A DNA stretch of 64,000 nucleotides, taken from an uncultured Acidimicrobiales bacterium. GTDB taxonomy: Bacteria; Actinomycetota; Acidimicrobiia; Acidimicrobiales; SHLQ01. Under the pieces are notes generated by a model, which was not told the origin of the DNA, did no database searches, and saw nothing but the letters and a program-made list of their open reading frames with translations. Location: contig CALLQB010000047.1 of NCBI GenBank assembly GCA_938015295.1, forward strand, positions 1-64,000. Reading direction: 5' to 3'. Positions 36,828 to 45,806 of this stretch are shown piece by piece (the stretch's first letter is position 1; the number at the start of each line of letters is the position of its first letter). The position numbers were made by a program, and so were the translations under genes.

Positions 36828-38138
36828 ATGAACATCTCAATATTTGGCCTCGGCTACGTCGGATCGGTCTCCGCGGCCTGTCTTTGCAACGCTGGACACA
36901 CCGTTATCGGTGTCGATCTCAACGCGATGAAGGTCTCTGCAATCAACGCTGGGACAACACCAGTCCTCGAGACTCACGTTCCCGAAATGGTCGCCGAAGG
37001 CGTCGCCTCAGGACGACTTAAAGCAACTTTCGATATACGTGAGGCCATCCTCAACACAGAAATTTCTTTGCTTTGTGTGGGCACGCCGAGTCGCCCGAAT
37101 GGCGACATCGACATCAGTCACATTCTCAAAGTCGCCACCGACATCGGCACCATCTTGCGCGACAAAGACGCGTTCCACACGATCACCATCCGCAGCACCG
37201 TTTTTCCGGGAACCGCCGAGAAGGTTGCCAGCGCTGTTGCTGCAGCATCGGGCAAAACGGCGGACGAACATTTTGCGGTCACCGTGAACCCCGAGTTCCT
37301 ACGCGAGGGCCAAGGCGTCGACGACTTCCGCAACCCACCGCTCATCCTCATCGGCGGCACGAACAACTTCGCGATGGATCAGGTTGCTGCCCTGTACGAA
37401 GGCATCGATGCGCCGGTGTATCGCGAGCCAACACGCACCGCCGAGATGGTCAAATACGCCAACAACAGTTTCCACGCAACAAAGATCACCTTCGCCAACG
37501 AGATCGGCAACATCTCCAAGGCAATGGGCGTCGATAGCCACCGGGTAATGGAATTGTTGTGTGCCGACACCAAGCTCAACATCTCGCCGGCCTACCTCAA
37601 ACCGGGCTTTGCCTTCGGCGGCTCGTGTCTTCCCAAAGACGTTCGCGCTTTGCAGTTCCGGTCAAAGGACCTCGACATCTCTGCGCCGTTGCTTGACGCG
37701 CTGCTCGAATCGAACCAGGCGCAGATTCGTCGGGTCATCGACCAGCTGCTGGCTTGGGGCGAACGCAACATTGGTTTCCTTGGGCTTGCCTTCAAAAGCG
37801 GCACCGACGACCTGCGCGAGAGCCCCATTGTTGAAGTCATCGAACGGATGATCGGCAAGGGTTTCTCGTGCCGCATCTACGATCCTGAAGTTTCGACCGG
37901 CAAACTCATTGGCGCGAACCTCGACTACATCGAACAGGAAATTCCGCACCTCGACGAACTCCTCGTTGGTTCGATGGACGAAGTGCTCGACCACGCCGAT
38001 GTCATCGTCGTCGCAAACGCAACCGATGAGTTCAAGAAGGTTTTGGAGTATCGCCGACCTGAACAACGAATCATTGATCTTGCGCATATCATCGATGTCT
38101 CACCTAGCGGAGACTGGTACGAAGGTATCTGCTGGTAA
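36828..38138 (+). CDS. GDP-mannose/UDP-glucose 6-dehydrogenase (AlgD-like)
   Basis: The 436 residues open with ISIFGLGYVGSVSAACLCNAGHTVIGVD (NAD-binding). AEMVKYANNSFHATKITFANEIGNISKAMGVD and LKPGFAFGGSCLPKDVRALQF (catalytic Cys about 267) follow, and the C-terminal domain has LAFKSGTDDLRESPIVEVIE. The pattern around HATKITFANEIGN and PGFAFGGSCLPKD is closest to GDP-mannose dehydrogenases. It makes a nucleotide-uronate, a likely substrate for polysaccharide assembly and for the AsnB amidotransferase. The ATG at 36828 starts the Rossmann strand; the stop overlaps the next gene by one base. Confidence 0.92.
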   Translation: MNISIFGLGYVGSVSAACLCNAGHTVIGVDLNAMKVSAINAGTTPVLETHVPEMVAEGVASGRLKATFDIREAILNTEISLLCVGTPSRPNGDIDISHILKVATDIGTILRDKDAFHTITIRSTVFPGTAEKVASAVAAASGKTADEHFAVTVNPEFLREGQGVDDFRNPPLILIGGTNNFAMDQVAALYEGIDAPVYREPTRTAEMVKYANNSFHATKITFANEIGNISKAMGVDSHRVMELLCADTKLNISPAYLKPGFAFGGSCLPKDVRALQFRSKDLDISAPLLDALLESNQAQIRRVIDQLLAWGERNIGFLGLAFKSGTDDLRESPIVEVIERMIGKGFSCRIYDPEVSTGKLIGANLDYIEQEIPHLDELLVGSMDEVLDHADVIVVANATDEFKKVLEYRRPEQRIIDLAHIIDVSPSGDWYEGICW

Positions 38139-39406
38139 TGACACCCGCCCCCCAAACTGTTGCAGTGGAGACATCTGACGTGACTCTCGTCGACGAGATG
38201 CCGCCGGTTACGCGCGAACATGTGCTGCTCCTGGTGGAAAACTGCTCGGTGCCCCACGACCGACGTGTCTGGAACGAAGCGCGCACGCTTCGCCGTGCTG
38301 GTTACGCGGTTTCGATTATTTGCCCGAAGGGCGAGAAACTCGACCTCGACAGTTTCGAACGTATCGACGACGTTGATATCCATCGCTTCAACCTGCCTTG
38401 GGGCGGCGAACGCAAGATCGATTTCTTCCTCGAATACGGCTGGGCCTTGAGCGCAACGATGGCGCTGGCCATGCGCATCTGGCGAAAGCAGCCGTTCAAA
38501 GTTATCCATGTAGCGAACCCGCCCGACTTCTACTTTCCGCTCGAGCGCATGTTTCGCAAACACGGTGTGAGGTTCATCTTCGATCAGCACGATCTCTCCT
38601 CGGAGACCTACCTCGAGAAGTTCGATGGCGAGAGCGACGGTGGTGTCTTTTACAAGCTGCTCAAGTTCTGCGAACGCAAGAGCTACGACGCTTCGTCGAT
38701 GGTTATCGCCACCAACGAGTCCTATCGCGACCGCGCCATTAACGAGTGCGGCATGGCTCCCGACCGAGTCATGGTTGTACGCAACTCGCCCGATCAGCGT
38801 CTGCATACCCTGCGCCCGCCTCGTCCCGAACTCAAGGGCGACTATGAGTTCATGGTGATGTTTGTCGGTGTCATGGGTTTCCAAGACGGCGTGCACGTAT
38901 TGCTCGATGCAGCGCACCATGTTCGCGAAGTCATGGGCCGATCCGAAATTTTGTTTGCACTTATCGGCACTGGCGACCAAAAGGACAACCTTTTGGCTCA
39001 GCACAAAGATCTGGGCCTTGGCGACGGCGTAAAATTCACCGGCTTCATCAGCGACGACGACATGCTCGACTATCTCGCCACTGCCGACCTTGGTGTCGCC
39101 CCCGACCTCGACGGCCCGCTCAACAACGTCTCGACCATGACCAAGACAATGGATTACATGTCGATGGGCATGCCGCTGGTTTCGTTCGACCTCAAGGAAT
39201 CTCGGTACACCGCCGCAGAAGCAGGCATGTATGTCAAAGAGAATTCAGGCGCCGCTTTAGGGGCTGCCATTATCGAACTCATCGATGATCCTGAACGTCG
39301 CGCAGAGATGGGCAAAGCCGGCTACGAGCGCATCACTGGCCCGCTCAGCTGGGATAACAGCGCAGCTCACCTACTTGAGGTGTACGACCGGGCGCTTCGC
39401 TCGTAA
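38138..39406 (+). CDS. Family 4 glycosyltransferase (WbuB-like)
   Basis: The 422 residues carry LLVENCSVPHDRRVWNEARTLRRAGYAVSIICPKG, the N-domain hallmark of WbuB-type GT4 enzymes. IHVANPPDFYFPLERMFRKHGVRFIFDQHDLSSE is a further family block, and the C-domain has VGVMGFQDGVHVLLDAAHHV and the donor region DLGVAPDLDGPLNNVSTMTKTMDYMSMGMPLVSFDL. It transfers a sugar to a growing lipid-linked glycan. TAATG couples it to the dehydrogenase upstream. It converges on the MurJ-like gene, 6 bases apart. Confidence 0.92.
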   Translation: MTPAPQTVAVETSDVTLVDEMPPVTREHVLLLVENCSVPHDRRVWNEARTLRRAGYAVSIICPKGEKLDLDSFERIDDVDIHRFNLPWGGERKIDFFLEYGWALSATMALAMRIWRKQPFKVIHVANPPDFYFPLERMFRKHGVRFIFDQHDLSSETYLEKFDGESDGGVFYKLLKFCERKSYDASSMVIATNESYRDRAINECGMAPDRVMVVRNSPDQRLHTLRPPRPELKGDYEFMVMFVGVMGFQDGVHVLLDAAHHVREVMGRSEILFALIGTGDQKDNLLAQHKDLGLGDGVKFTGFISDDDMLDYLATADLGVAPDLDGPLNNVSTMTKTMDYMSMGMPLVSFDLKESRYTAAEAGMYVKENSGAALGAAIIELIDDPERRAEMGKAGYERITGPLSWDNSAAHLLEVYDRALRS

Positions 39407-39412
39407 CCAGCG

Positions 39413-41032
39413 TCAGCGAGAGTTACGTAGCGCCGAGATCTCTTCGCTACCCATCTTGTACCGGGCGACGAAGTACGTGACGAGCCCGACAAGGCCGCAA
39501 ACTCCTGCGACTGCGGTCGACGTTGGGGGGTCCTGCCATCGCTGCACGGCGATCCCGGCTACCACCGCAGCGGGTACGAACGCCAGAAGCGCTGCAGCAG
39601 CCGATCGGAGCAGGCTGCCCCGCAGGTCGTAGCCGCCGGTCTTTTCGCCAGCACCTATGCGTCGATCGAGATAGACGCCGCCAACGATGTCACCAAGCGC
39701 TACCGCAAGGCCGACACCCAGCACCAACTCGACGCCATCGAACAGCGCCCAGACCAGGGCGATGACGGCGACGGAGAGGCCAAACCGGATGGCATACGCC
39801 CGCAGCGGAACAATGGCGTTACGACGGCTGTACGCCGATGGCGTTGCCACCTGGAACAACGCGTCTCCCAGCACGGCAAGGCCGGTACCAATCAACGACA
39901 CGGTGAGAAGATCGCGGCCCATTTCGGATCCGAGAGCGCCAAACGCGGTGCCCAGCGCAAGCGGACGGGCGAGTGCCACGATCGCGACCGCAGCTGGGAT
40001 TGCGATGAGAGCGGCGAGGCCCATGCCCCGCTGATACTCCTCACGCCACGACGCCGGGTCGTTGTTGGCTTCGTGCCGAGACAGTTGCGGCAACATGGCT
40101 TGGGCTACTGGTTTGGCTCCGAGCGCGACCGGGACGTTGAGGAAGTTGAGCGCCATCTGGAAGGCCACAAGACCGCCTGGCACTACCGAGGTGGCTACCG
40201 AGATAAGGATGTAGCGGGCGCCGTTGAGCACAGCGAGGCCACTGGAAGGCATTGCGAGTCGAATGATCTCTCTGACCGCAGGGTCTTTCCAGCCGGCCTT
40301 CGGCATGAGGCTGACGCCCATACGTCGAGCTCCCCAGAGCTGCAGAGCCATATGGCTAAAGACACCTGCAGAGCTACCAGCTGCGAGCAGGAGCCAACGT
40401 CCGGTCGTGACTTCGGTAAGCGCTGTTTCGGTTTCGAACGTCAACGCGTACAGCGCCAGCGCAGCAATGACGACAACGTTTTCGATAATTGGCACAGCCG
40501 CGGGGAACGCAAAGCGGCCCATCGAGTTCTGCACCGCAACGCCGGTGAACGCAAGGCCGTATCCGACAATTTGGGGCGCAGTGATAATGAACATCGGCAC
40601 AGCGGCCGCCATGTAGTTGTCGGTTGCCGCCCCGCCCTCGATGCCGAAAAGCGAAACAAACAGGCGAGCAGCAAGCGGACTCACCGCCATCACAACGAGC
40701 GCGACTGCACCAAAGGCAACCAGCAGCACGCCAGCAAAGTTTCGAGCGAGGTCGCTTACTGCTTCGACACCACCCGAATCGAACCGCTCAACCAACGGCG
40801 GCACAACCAGCGAAGCAAGCAAAGCGCCAATTGCCAGCTCGAACATGATCCACGGCAACGTGTTGGCGAAGGTGAAAAGGTCGCCGAAGTTTGTTGCGCC
40901 GAGCACGGCTCCGACCAGAAGTACTCGGACGAAGCCGGTGAGTCGGCTTGCTAGCGTCCATTTCGCTACAGCAAGAGAGTCGCCGGCTACCTGGTTGTTC
41001 GACTCAGTCGGCTCTTCGACGTTGTTCGGCAT
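39413..41032 (-). CDS. MurJ/MviN-like lipid flippase
   Basis: This 539-residue polytopic protein has about 14 hydrophobic helices. LASRLTGFVRVLLVGAVLGATNFGDLFTFANTLPWIMFELAIGALLASLVVPPLVE is the MviN N-terminal pattern, including Arg residues in helix 1. The MOP-superfamily flippase exports lipid II or an oligosaccharide lipid. Because it lies among polysaccharide genes it could serve the exopolysaccharide rather than peptidoglycan. It ends 6 bases from the GT4 stop; the gene stands alone on its strand. Confidence 0.88.
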   Translation of the reverse strand: MPNNVEEPTESNNQVAGDSLAVAKWTLASRLTGFVRVLLVGAVLGATNFGDLFTFANTLPWIMFELAIGALLASLVVPPLVERFDSGGVEAVSDLARNFAGVLLVAFGAVALVVMAVSPLAARLFVSLFGIEGGAATDNYMAAAVPMFIITAPQIVGYGLAFTGVAVQNSMGRFAFPAAVPIIENVVVIAALALYALTFETETALTEVTTGRWLLLAAGSSAGVFSHMALQLWGARRMGVSLMPKAGWKDPAVREIIRLAMPSSGLAVLNGARYILISVATSVVPGGLVAFQMALNFLNVPVALGAKPVAQAMLPQLSRHEANNDPASWREEYQRGMGLAALIAIPAAVAIVALARPLALGTAFGALGSEMGRDLLTVSLIGTGLAVLGDALFQVATPSAYSRRNAIVPLRAYAIRFGLSVAVIALVWALFDGVELVLGVGLAVALGDIVGGVYLDRRIGAGEKTGGYDLRGSLLRSAAAALLAFVPAAVVAGIAVQRWQDPPTSTAVAGVCGLVGLVTYFVARYKMGSEEISALRNSR

Positions 41033-41170
41033 GTGGTTATCGTTGCCGGCCCAGCTGTAGCCAGGCCTTCGTTGGGGGGATCAGGGAAGCGCAATACAAA
41101 CGCCCAGAGTACGTCAGTGCAGCCGTCGACCAGCACCCGAGATACGAAGGTTTGGTGTTGACCGGCAAGC

Positions 41171-42961
41171 TCAGCAGCTGGTGAAACTGTTGACACCCGA
41201 GCCACCGAGGCAGGTATCGGCGCCGCGACCGCCAAGGTGGTTATCGCCGCCGCCTTCGCCATGGAGGATGTCGGTGCCTCGACCGCCTTCGAGGCGGTCG
41301 TTTCCGCGGCCGCCCTGTAGGAAGTCGTTGCCGGGGCCGCCGTTGAGTTTGTCACCCATGGCGCCGCCTCGAAGGACATCGTCACCGCGACCGGCCTTGA
41401 TGACGTCGCGGCCGGCACCTCCGTTGAGCACGTCGTGGCCCGGTCCACCAAGAATGGTGTCTCGGCCGCCGCCGCCGCAGATGAGGTCGTTTCCGCCGCG
41501 GCCGTCGATGGTGTCGCTGCCACCTTTTGCGACGATGACGTCGCGTCCGCCGGTACCGATGATGACGTCAGCGCCGCCGGTGCCGACGATGGTTGCCAGA
41601 ACGCCTTCGCAGTAGGCGACGGGAATCGGCGCGACGGTCGTCGTTGGCGCAGCCGTTGTGGTCGGTGCTGCGGTGGTTGTTGGAGCCGCCGTTGTTGTCG
41701 GAGCAGCAGTCGTCGTGGTGGTTGTCGTGGTGGTTGTGGTGGTGGTGGTGGTCGACGTCGTGGTAGTCGGCGCGATCGTTGTTGTTGTGGTCGTTGTTGG
41801 AGCTGCCGTCGTCGACGACGTGGAGGACGTCGAAGTTGAGGTCGTGGTCGGATAGATCGGTGTGGCCATGTGCGGCCCGACGAGGCTCATGAAGATGGTT
41901 TCGCCCGGCGCTCCGAGGGTTCCCATCACGGCTGACTCCCAGCGCCAGCGGTCGTCGTGTCCGTAGAGAAGTCCGGTCACGCCAGCCCGCAGTGCGGCAA
42001 GTGTGTCGTCTTCGACGTCTGACGGAAGTACGGGGTCGCCGGGGCCGTGTTCCTGACAGCCTGCCCATTCGGGTTCGAAGGTCTCGTAGCGCATCTCGGC
42101 GGCGAAGATTTCTTTCCCGCTGGGATGATTCACCGCATCGGTCATGACCGTTTCGAGCTGCGCGGCGGGCATGCAGTGTCCGGTTTCGATTGAGAGGAAG
42201 TCGACCCATGGCTCGTCGATGAACTCGAGCATGTAGGGGATGAGGGGCGAGCTGTGGAAAGTAATGGGTTGCGTGGCGCCGCCATCGCGAAGACCTTGGG
42301 CGAGGTTCGCCCAAATCTGTGGATCTTCGCGTTCGGCGTCGGTGCCACCGCAGAAGTTGTCGCCGCCAAGCACCCAGTAGGCAACCGCCGGGTGGGTGGC
42401 GAAGTCTGCGGAGATCTGGGCGCCGACGTCATAGCTCGTGTCGACGTTGAGCACGCCTTCGTTGAGGCTCGTGCAGAACGTGGTTGTCCACTCACCGTGG
42501 ACATAGCGAACACCCCACGAGGTAACGAATCCGACTTTGAGTCCACGGGCATGCATCTCGTCGAGGAGCCACTCGAAATCATCGGCGTAGGGCTGGTTGA
42601 GGATGATCTCGTCGTTTGCACCAAGCGATGCTTGGTAGTTGCCGTTTTGGGTTGGGGCACTAAACGCTTGACCGGTCGTGGTCATGTAGGCAAACCATGC
42701 GCCGGTGAAACCCGCATCGACGAGGTGGTCCATGTAGGCGATTTTTTCGGCTTGTGTGGCTCTAAACGGCAGTTCCCATGCAGTGTCGAAGGCGACAACA
42801 GTCTGGGTCACTGACCCGTCGTGATGGGCGCTGGCGGGTGTCTGCACCAGTGCGGTCGTAGCGAGCACGGTCATCGCGACCAAAAACGCCGCGAAGAAGG
42901 ATCGTTTCGTCGACTGGCGAGGTGCTGAGTCTTGCGTTGTTTCAGTGAGTGGGAAGGGCAT
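41171..42961 (-). CDS. Secreted glycosidase-like (DUF4038 type) protein with RTX repeats
   Basis: The protein is 596 residues. A twin-basic/hydrophobic signal peptide (about 17-45) precedes a TIM-barrel-like domain of about 320 residues (FDTAWELPFRATQAEKIAYMDHLVDAGFTGAWFAYM; GLKVGFVTSWG; AYWVLGGDN) similar to DUF4038/apiosidase-like hydrolases. A Thr-rich linker (about 372-440) follows, then a C-terminal stack of GGxGxDxxxG calcium-binding RTX nonapeptides (about 450-590). It is secreted and probably acts on a plant- or algal-type glycan. The RTX stack may fold the enzyme on Ca2+ outside the cell, although the transport route is unclear. A 5' hairpin precedes the gene. Confidence 0.82.
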   Translation of the reverse strand: MPFPLTETTQDSAPRQSTKRSFFAAFLVAMTVLATTALVQTPASAHHDGSVTQTVVAFDTAWELPFRATQAEKIAYMDHLVDAGFTGAWFAYMTTTGQAFSAPTQNGNYQASLGANDEIILNQPYADDFEWLLDEMHARGLKVGFVTSWGVRYVHGEWTTTFCTSLNEGVLNVDTSYDVGAQISADFATHPAVAYWVLGGDNFCGGTDAEREDPQIWANLAQGLRDGGATQPITFHSSPLIPYMLEFIDEPWVDFLSIETGHCMPAAQLETVMTDAVNHPSGKEIFAAEMRYETFEPEWAGCQEHGPGDPVLPSDVEDDTLAALRAGVTGLLYGHDDRWRWESAVMGTLGAPGETIFMSLVGPHMATPIYPTTTSTSTSSTSSTTAAPTTTTTTTIAPTTTTSTTTTTTTTTTTTTTTAAPTTTAAPTTTAAPTTTAAPTTTVAPIPVAYCEGVLATIVGTGGADVIIGTGGRDVIVAKGGSDTIDGRGGNDLICGGGGRDTILGGPGHDVLNGGAGRDVIKAGRGDDVLRGGAMGDKLNGGPGNDFLQGGRGNDRLEGGRGTDILHGEGGGDNHLGGRGADTCLGGSGVNSFTSC

Positions 42962-42991
42962 GTGGGGGAAGTCCTACCAATAGCGAGTACC

Positions 42992-43014
42992 CCCAGAGTA
43001 AATCTCACTCTGGG
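42992..43014. promoter_or_regulatory. 8-bp inverted repeat upstream of the DUF4038/RTX gene
   Basis: CCCAGAGT-aaatctc-ACTCTGGG is a perfect 8-bp inverted repeat, 31 bases before the start of the RTX gene in the AT-rich divergent region shared with the Stf0 gene. It may be an operator or a leader hairpin. Confidence 0.4.
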
Positions 43015-43168
43015 TAGCCGTATAGGGCCATCTGAACCATCTCCGTGGTCCTTTTTCTGTTTTTCGATAATTTTGATTGTTTTTTGTACCCGAGATTTGG
43101 TGTCCCTTGGCCGGGCTGTCCTCACGAGTAGCCTGATCTTCGAGTCAAGCGAGACGCGTGGTTCCTCG

Positions 43169-44062
43169 ATGAGCATGAAGACATCCTTTGGGATCTATCA
43201 GAAGAAGGTCGATCAGCTCTTCGACGCGCCCGCCGGCGAGGAGTTTGCGAACCCGGGCGATGGTCGGTTTCTCTTCATCGTTTTTTCCCACCGCTCCGGC
43301 TCGAATCTGCTAGCGGGAAGCCTCGAAACCAACGGCATCGCCCGAAAGGCGCTGGCCCCGTTTAGCGACCGCGAGCTAGCCGTGGTGGCCAAGCGCACTT
43401 CCACCTTCGCCGATGCTTGTCAGCACATCGCTGGCACAGATTCTGGCACGTATCCGTTCTTCGCTATGAAGGTTGGCTGGCGGGCACTTCTTCACCTGGC
43501 GACGTGCGGCGCCTTCGGCCAAACGTTCGGCACAGCACAGTCGCATCTGCTGTGGATCGACCGGGGCGACAAACTCCGCCAGGCGGTTTCGTACGTGAAG
43601 GCTGCCCAGTCTGAGCAGTGGTACGACTTCACGCCACCCACCAGCGACGAAACCGGCGCTTCCTCTCCCCCATCGGCAGACTCGCCCACCTATGAGTTTG
43701 ATGGCCGACGTCTTCTTCGCCGGGAACACAAGTTTGCGATGGCCTCCAAGATCACCAACCGCACGCTCGCGGCGCTCGATTTGCCGGTGCACCGTGTGCT
43801 GTACGAGGACTTCGTTGCGAACCCCGGCGCGACCCTGAGCGGGATCTCGAAGTTTCTCGAGCTGCCCCCGGCTCCGCCGATTGCGCAGACCATGTTCACC
43901 AAGCAGAGCAACGAACTCAACGATCGGTGGTACGACCGAGCCACCGCCTTCAAGGCAAAACCGGCCGGACAGAAGCTGCTGGCTCGGCTCGAAGACAAGG
44001 GCGCCGAAGACCTCGCATACTTCGACCGAGTCATCGCAGACATCGCACCGCTCGGCACGTAG
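43169..44062 (+). CDS. Stf0-type sulfotransferase
   Basis: The 297 residues have FLFIVFSHRSGSNLLAGSLETNGI, the PAPS phosphosulfate loop as in Stf0 trehalose sulfotransferases. VGWRALLHL, LLWIDRGDKLRQAVSYVKAAQSEQWY and YEDFVANPGATLSGISKFLELPPAP are further Stf0 family segments. It transfers sulfate from PAPS to a sugar hydroxyl. With the other sulfotransferase at 16.3 kb it suggests sulfated surface glycolipids or polysaccharides. I chose the ATG at 43169 because the family homology begins there; an ATG at 43175 is an alternative. A longer upstream reading crosses the AT-rich promoter region. Confidence 0.85.
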   Translation: MSMKTSFGIYQKKVDQLFDAPAGEEFANPGDGRFLFIVFSHRSGSNLLAGSLETNGIARKALAPFSDRELAVVAKRTSTFADACQHIAGTDSGTYPFFAMKVGWRALLHLATCGAFGQTFGTAQSHLLWIDRGDKLRQAVSYVKAAQSEQWYDFTPPTSDETGASSPPSADSPTYEFDGRRLLRREHKFAMASKITNRTLAALDLPVHRVLYEDFVANPGATLSGISKFLELPPAPPIAQTMFTKQSNELNDRWYDRATAFKAKPAGQKLLARLEDKGAEDLAYFDRVIADIAPLGT

Positions 44063-44128
44063 TCGTAGCGTTGTCGGTGGCACAAGGGCTCTGCGAGATC
44101 ACAGCTCCACAAACACAACAATCAATCG

Positions 44129-44144
44129 CGCGTCTGCAGACGCG
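44129..44144. terminator. 16-base perfect palindrome between convergent genes
   Basis: CGCGTCTGCAGACGCG lies between the stops of the Stf0 gene and the M20 peptidase gene, 12 bases from the latter. It may act as a bidirectional terminator core, but it lacks a T tract. Confidence 0.35.
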
Positions 44145-44155
44145 GTCTGCGGCTG

Positions 44156-45334
44156 TTAGCTAAGCAGCGCCAGCACTGCGGCCAGGTAGACCCTCATCGC
44201 CACGTCGACTTCTGCGATCTCGACATACTCATCGAGCGAGTGCGCCTGCGAAATCGAGCCCGGGCCGAAGATGACCGCCGGGCAGCCAAAGTTTGGGGCA
44301 TCGGTTGACCCGGTGAACGCCTCAACCGTCGCAGTTGCTCCGGCAACCGACGCATACTGTTCGGTCACCGCCACCACCACGGGGTTGTCGAGCGGCGTGT
44401 CGAGGACTCCTGCGTACATGGTTGGCCCTTCGAGTTCGTAACGGAAGTCGACGTCGTTGGCTGCCAGCGGGTCGAGCACCGCCCGGTACTCGGCTTCGAT
44501 CTGCTCGGCGGTCTCACCCGGCACCATCCTGCGATCAACTTCGATCTGGCAGAAGTCAGGCACCGTCGACATAATCTCGCCCCCCGAGATGACACCGATG
44601 CTGAAGGTGCCGTGGCCGACAAGTTCGTGATGGGGTCGAGCGAAAAGTTCATCGTTGTAGGTGTCGAACGCGCGAATGACATCGGCCATCTTCTCAATTG
44701 CGTTCACGCCCTCGGACCGCACGCTTGAATGCACCGCCTTGCCGAAGGTGCGGATGTGCATGCCGAACTGCCCCTTATGGGCCGGGCACACCACCATGGC
44801 GGTCGGCTCGCCCACAATCGCATAGTCGACCGTCGGGCCATTGGTTGCCCAATACGTCGAGCCCGCCATCCGGTCTTCTTCATCAGCAATGCCGGCGATC
44901 ATCAGCTCGCCAGCGAAGTCGACCCCCGACTCTTTGAGAACCCGGGCTACCTCTACATAGGCGGCCAATGCGGCCTTCATGTCGCACGAGCCGCGTCCGG
45001 TGATACGACCGTTCTCGACCTTGGCGTCAAAGGGGTCGATGTAGTCGGTGACGCCCACCGTATCGAGATGTCCTGCGAGCAGCACCGTGGGGCCTAGCCG
45101 AGAGCCTTTGAGCGTGCCGATCACGTTCGGGCGTCCGGGAGCCACCTCGTCGAAGCGGACTTCGCAACCGGCGTCGGCCAACAGCTCGCCGTATCGCTCG
45201 GCAACCTCATGCTCGCGAGTACCGACCGCAGGTTCACCAGCAAAGGGATTCACGCTTTGAATCCCGATGAGCTCGCAGGCAGTGGCTACTACTCGTTCAA
45301 GATCGAGCGATGCATCAAGGTCTGACAACGACAT
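44156..45334 (-). CDS. M20 family metallohydrolase (ArgE/DapE-like deacetylase)
   Basis: The 392 residues have the two-zinc M20 signature: LLAGHLDTVGVTDY (metal His, Asp), GRGSCDMKAALAAYVEVA (bridging Asp), AGIADEEDRMAGS (catalytic Glu and metal Glu), and a terminal FGPGSISQAHSLDEYVEI (metal His). A dimerisation domain lies in the middle. It hydrolyses an N-acyl amino acid such as N-acetylornithine or N-succinyl-diaminopimelate; the exact substrate is not decided by sequence. TAACCT lies 6 bases before the ATG. Confidence 0.93.
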   Translation of the reverse strand: MSLSDLDASLDLERVVATACELIGIQSVNPFAGEPAVGTREHEVAERYGELLADAGCEVRFDEVAPGRPNVIGTLKGSRLGPTVLLAGHLDTVGVTDYIDPFDAKVENGRITGRGSCDMKAALAAYVEVARVLKESGVDFAGELMIAGIADEEDRMAGSTYWATNGPTVDYAIVGEPTAMVVCPAHKGQFGMHIRTFGKAVHSSVRSEGVNAIEKMADVIRAFDTYNDELFARPHHELVGHGTFSIGVISGGEIMSTVPDFCQIEVDRRMVPGETAEQIEAEYRAVLDPLAANDVDFRYELEGPTMYAGVLDTPLDNPVVVAVTEQYASVAGATATVEAFTGSTDAPNFGCPAVIFGPGSISQAHSLDEYVEIAEVDVAMRVYLAAVLALLS

Positions 45335-45346
45335 GCCAGAAGGTTA
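45335..45346 (-). promoter_or_regulatory. Leaderless -10 of the M20 gene
   Basis: TAACCT (45346-45341) is followed by TCTGGC and then the ATG at 45334. Confidence 0.55.
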
Positions 45347-45430
45347 ATCGAACGCCACCAGCCGATGGCACGACATCCAATGCGACGTCCAATACGACAT
45401 CGTGAGTTGGTTGATACTTGTAACAATGAG

Positions 45431-45503
45431 TTGGCCGGGCGGGGATCGAACCCACGACCTCCAGAATCAAAATCTGGCGTTCCACCAATTGAACTACCGG
45501 CCA
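45431..45503 (-). tRNA. tRNA-Gln (anticodon UUG)
   Basis: This is a 73-base cloverleaf on the minus strand. The acceptor stem is TGGCCGG/CCGGCCA with an A discriminator. The D arm holds AGTTCAATTGGT. The anticodon stem CCAGA/TCTGG has the loop TTTTGAT, giving UUG. The T arm has GGTTCGATCC. U1-A72 is usual for tRNA-Gln. No CCA is encoded. Confidence 0.95.
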
Positions 45504-45615
45504 AGGTGAGCATTAGGTTACCCGCACATCACGACGAGAGCTGTGTCGAATTTCTGCTTTCTTTGTCACCCTGGCTAGGGGACATTCCTTTTGACCCGGT
45601 AGATTTACTCACCTT

Positions 45616-45714
45616 ATGGGATCTCTTGTTAAGAAGCGCCGCAAGCGCATGCGGAAGAAGAAGCACAAAAAGATGCTGAAGCGCACTCGCGCCCAGCGCC
45701 AGCGCGGTAAATAG
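45616..45714 (+). CDS. Small ribosomal protein bS22
   Basis: The 32 residues (MGSLVKKRRKRMRKKKHKK, then MLKRTRAQRQRGK) are almost entirely basic. The sequence matches the AURKAIP1/COX24-domain mini-proteins of actinobacteria, whose mycobacterial member was found as protein bS22 on the small ribosomal subunit. TAGATT at 45600-45605 may serve as a -10, giving a leader of about three bases. A strong terminator follows at 45750. Being short, it is easily missed by gene callers. Confidence 0.9.
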   Translation: MGSLVKKRRKRMRKKKHKKMLKRTRAQRQRGK

Positions 45715-45749
45715 ACCCGCACTTCTTTTTCGTACAATCGAGTTGATCG

Positions 45750-45780
45750 ACAGCGCCGGTTCGCCGGCGCTGTTTGTCGT
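45750..45780 (+). terminator. Rho-independent terminator of the bS22 gene
   Basis: A perfect 10-bp GC-rich stem ACAGCGCCGG/CCGGCGCTGT with a stable TTCG loop is followed by TTGTCGTT. This is the best intrinsic terminator in the window. Confidence 0.8.
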
Positions 45781-45806
45781 TCCTGGAGGCCTCGCGCGTC
45801 AGGTGA

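Noticed and set aside
41640-41850. Possible minisatellite or CRISPR-like repeats
   Set aside because: They encode the Thr-rich linker of the RTX protein; units are irregular and there are no spacers.
42932-43168. N-terminal extension of the Stf0 protein
   Set aside because: It crosses an AT-rich region with an inverted repeat and has no family similarity.
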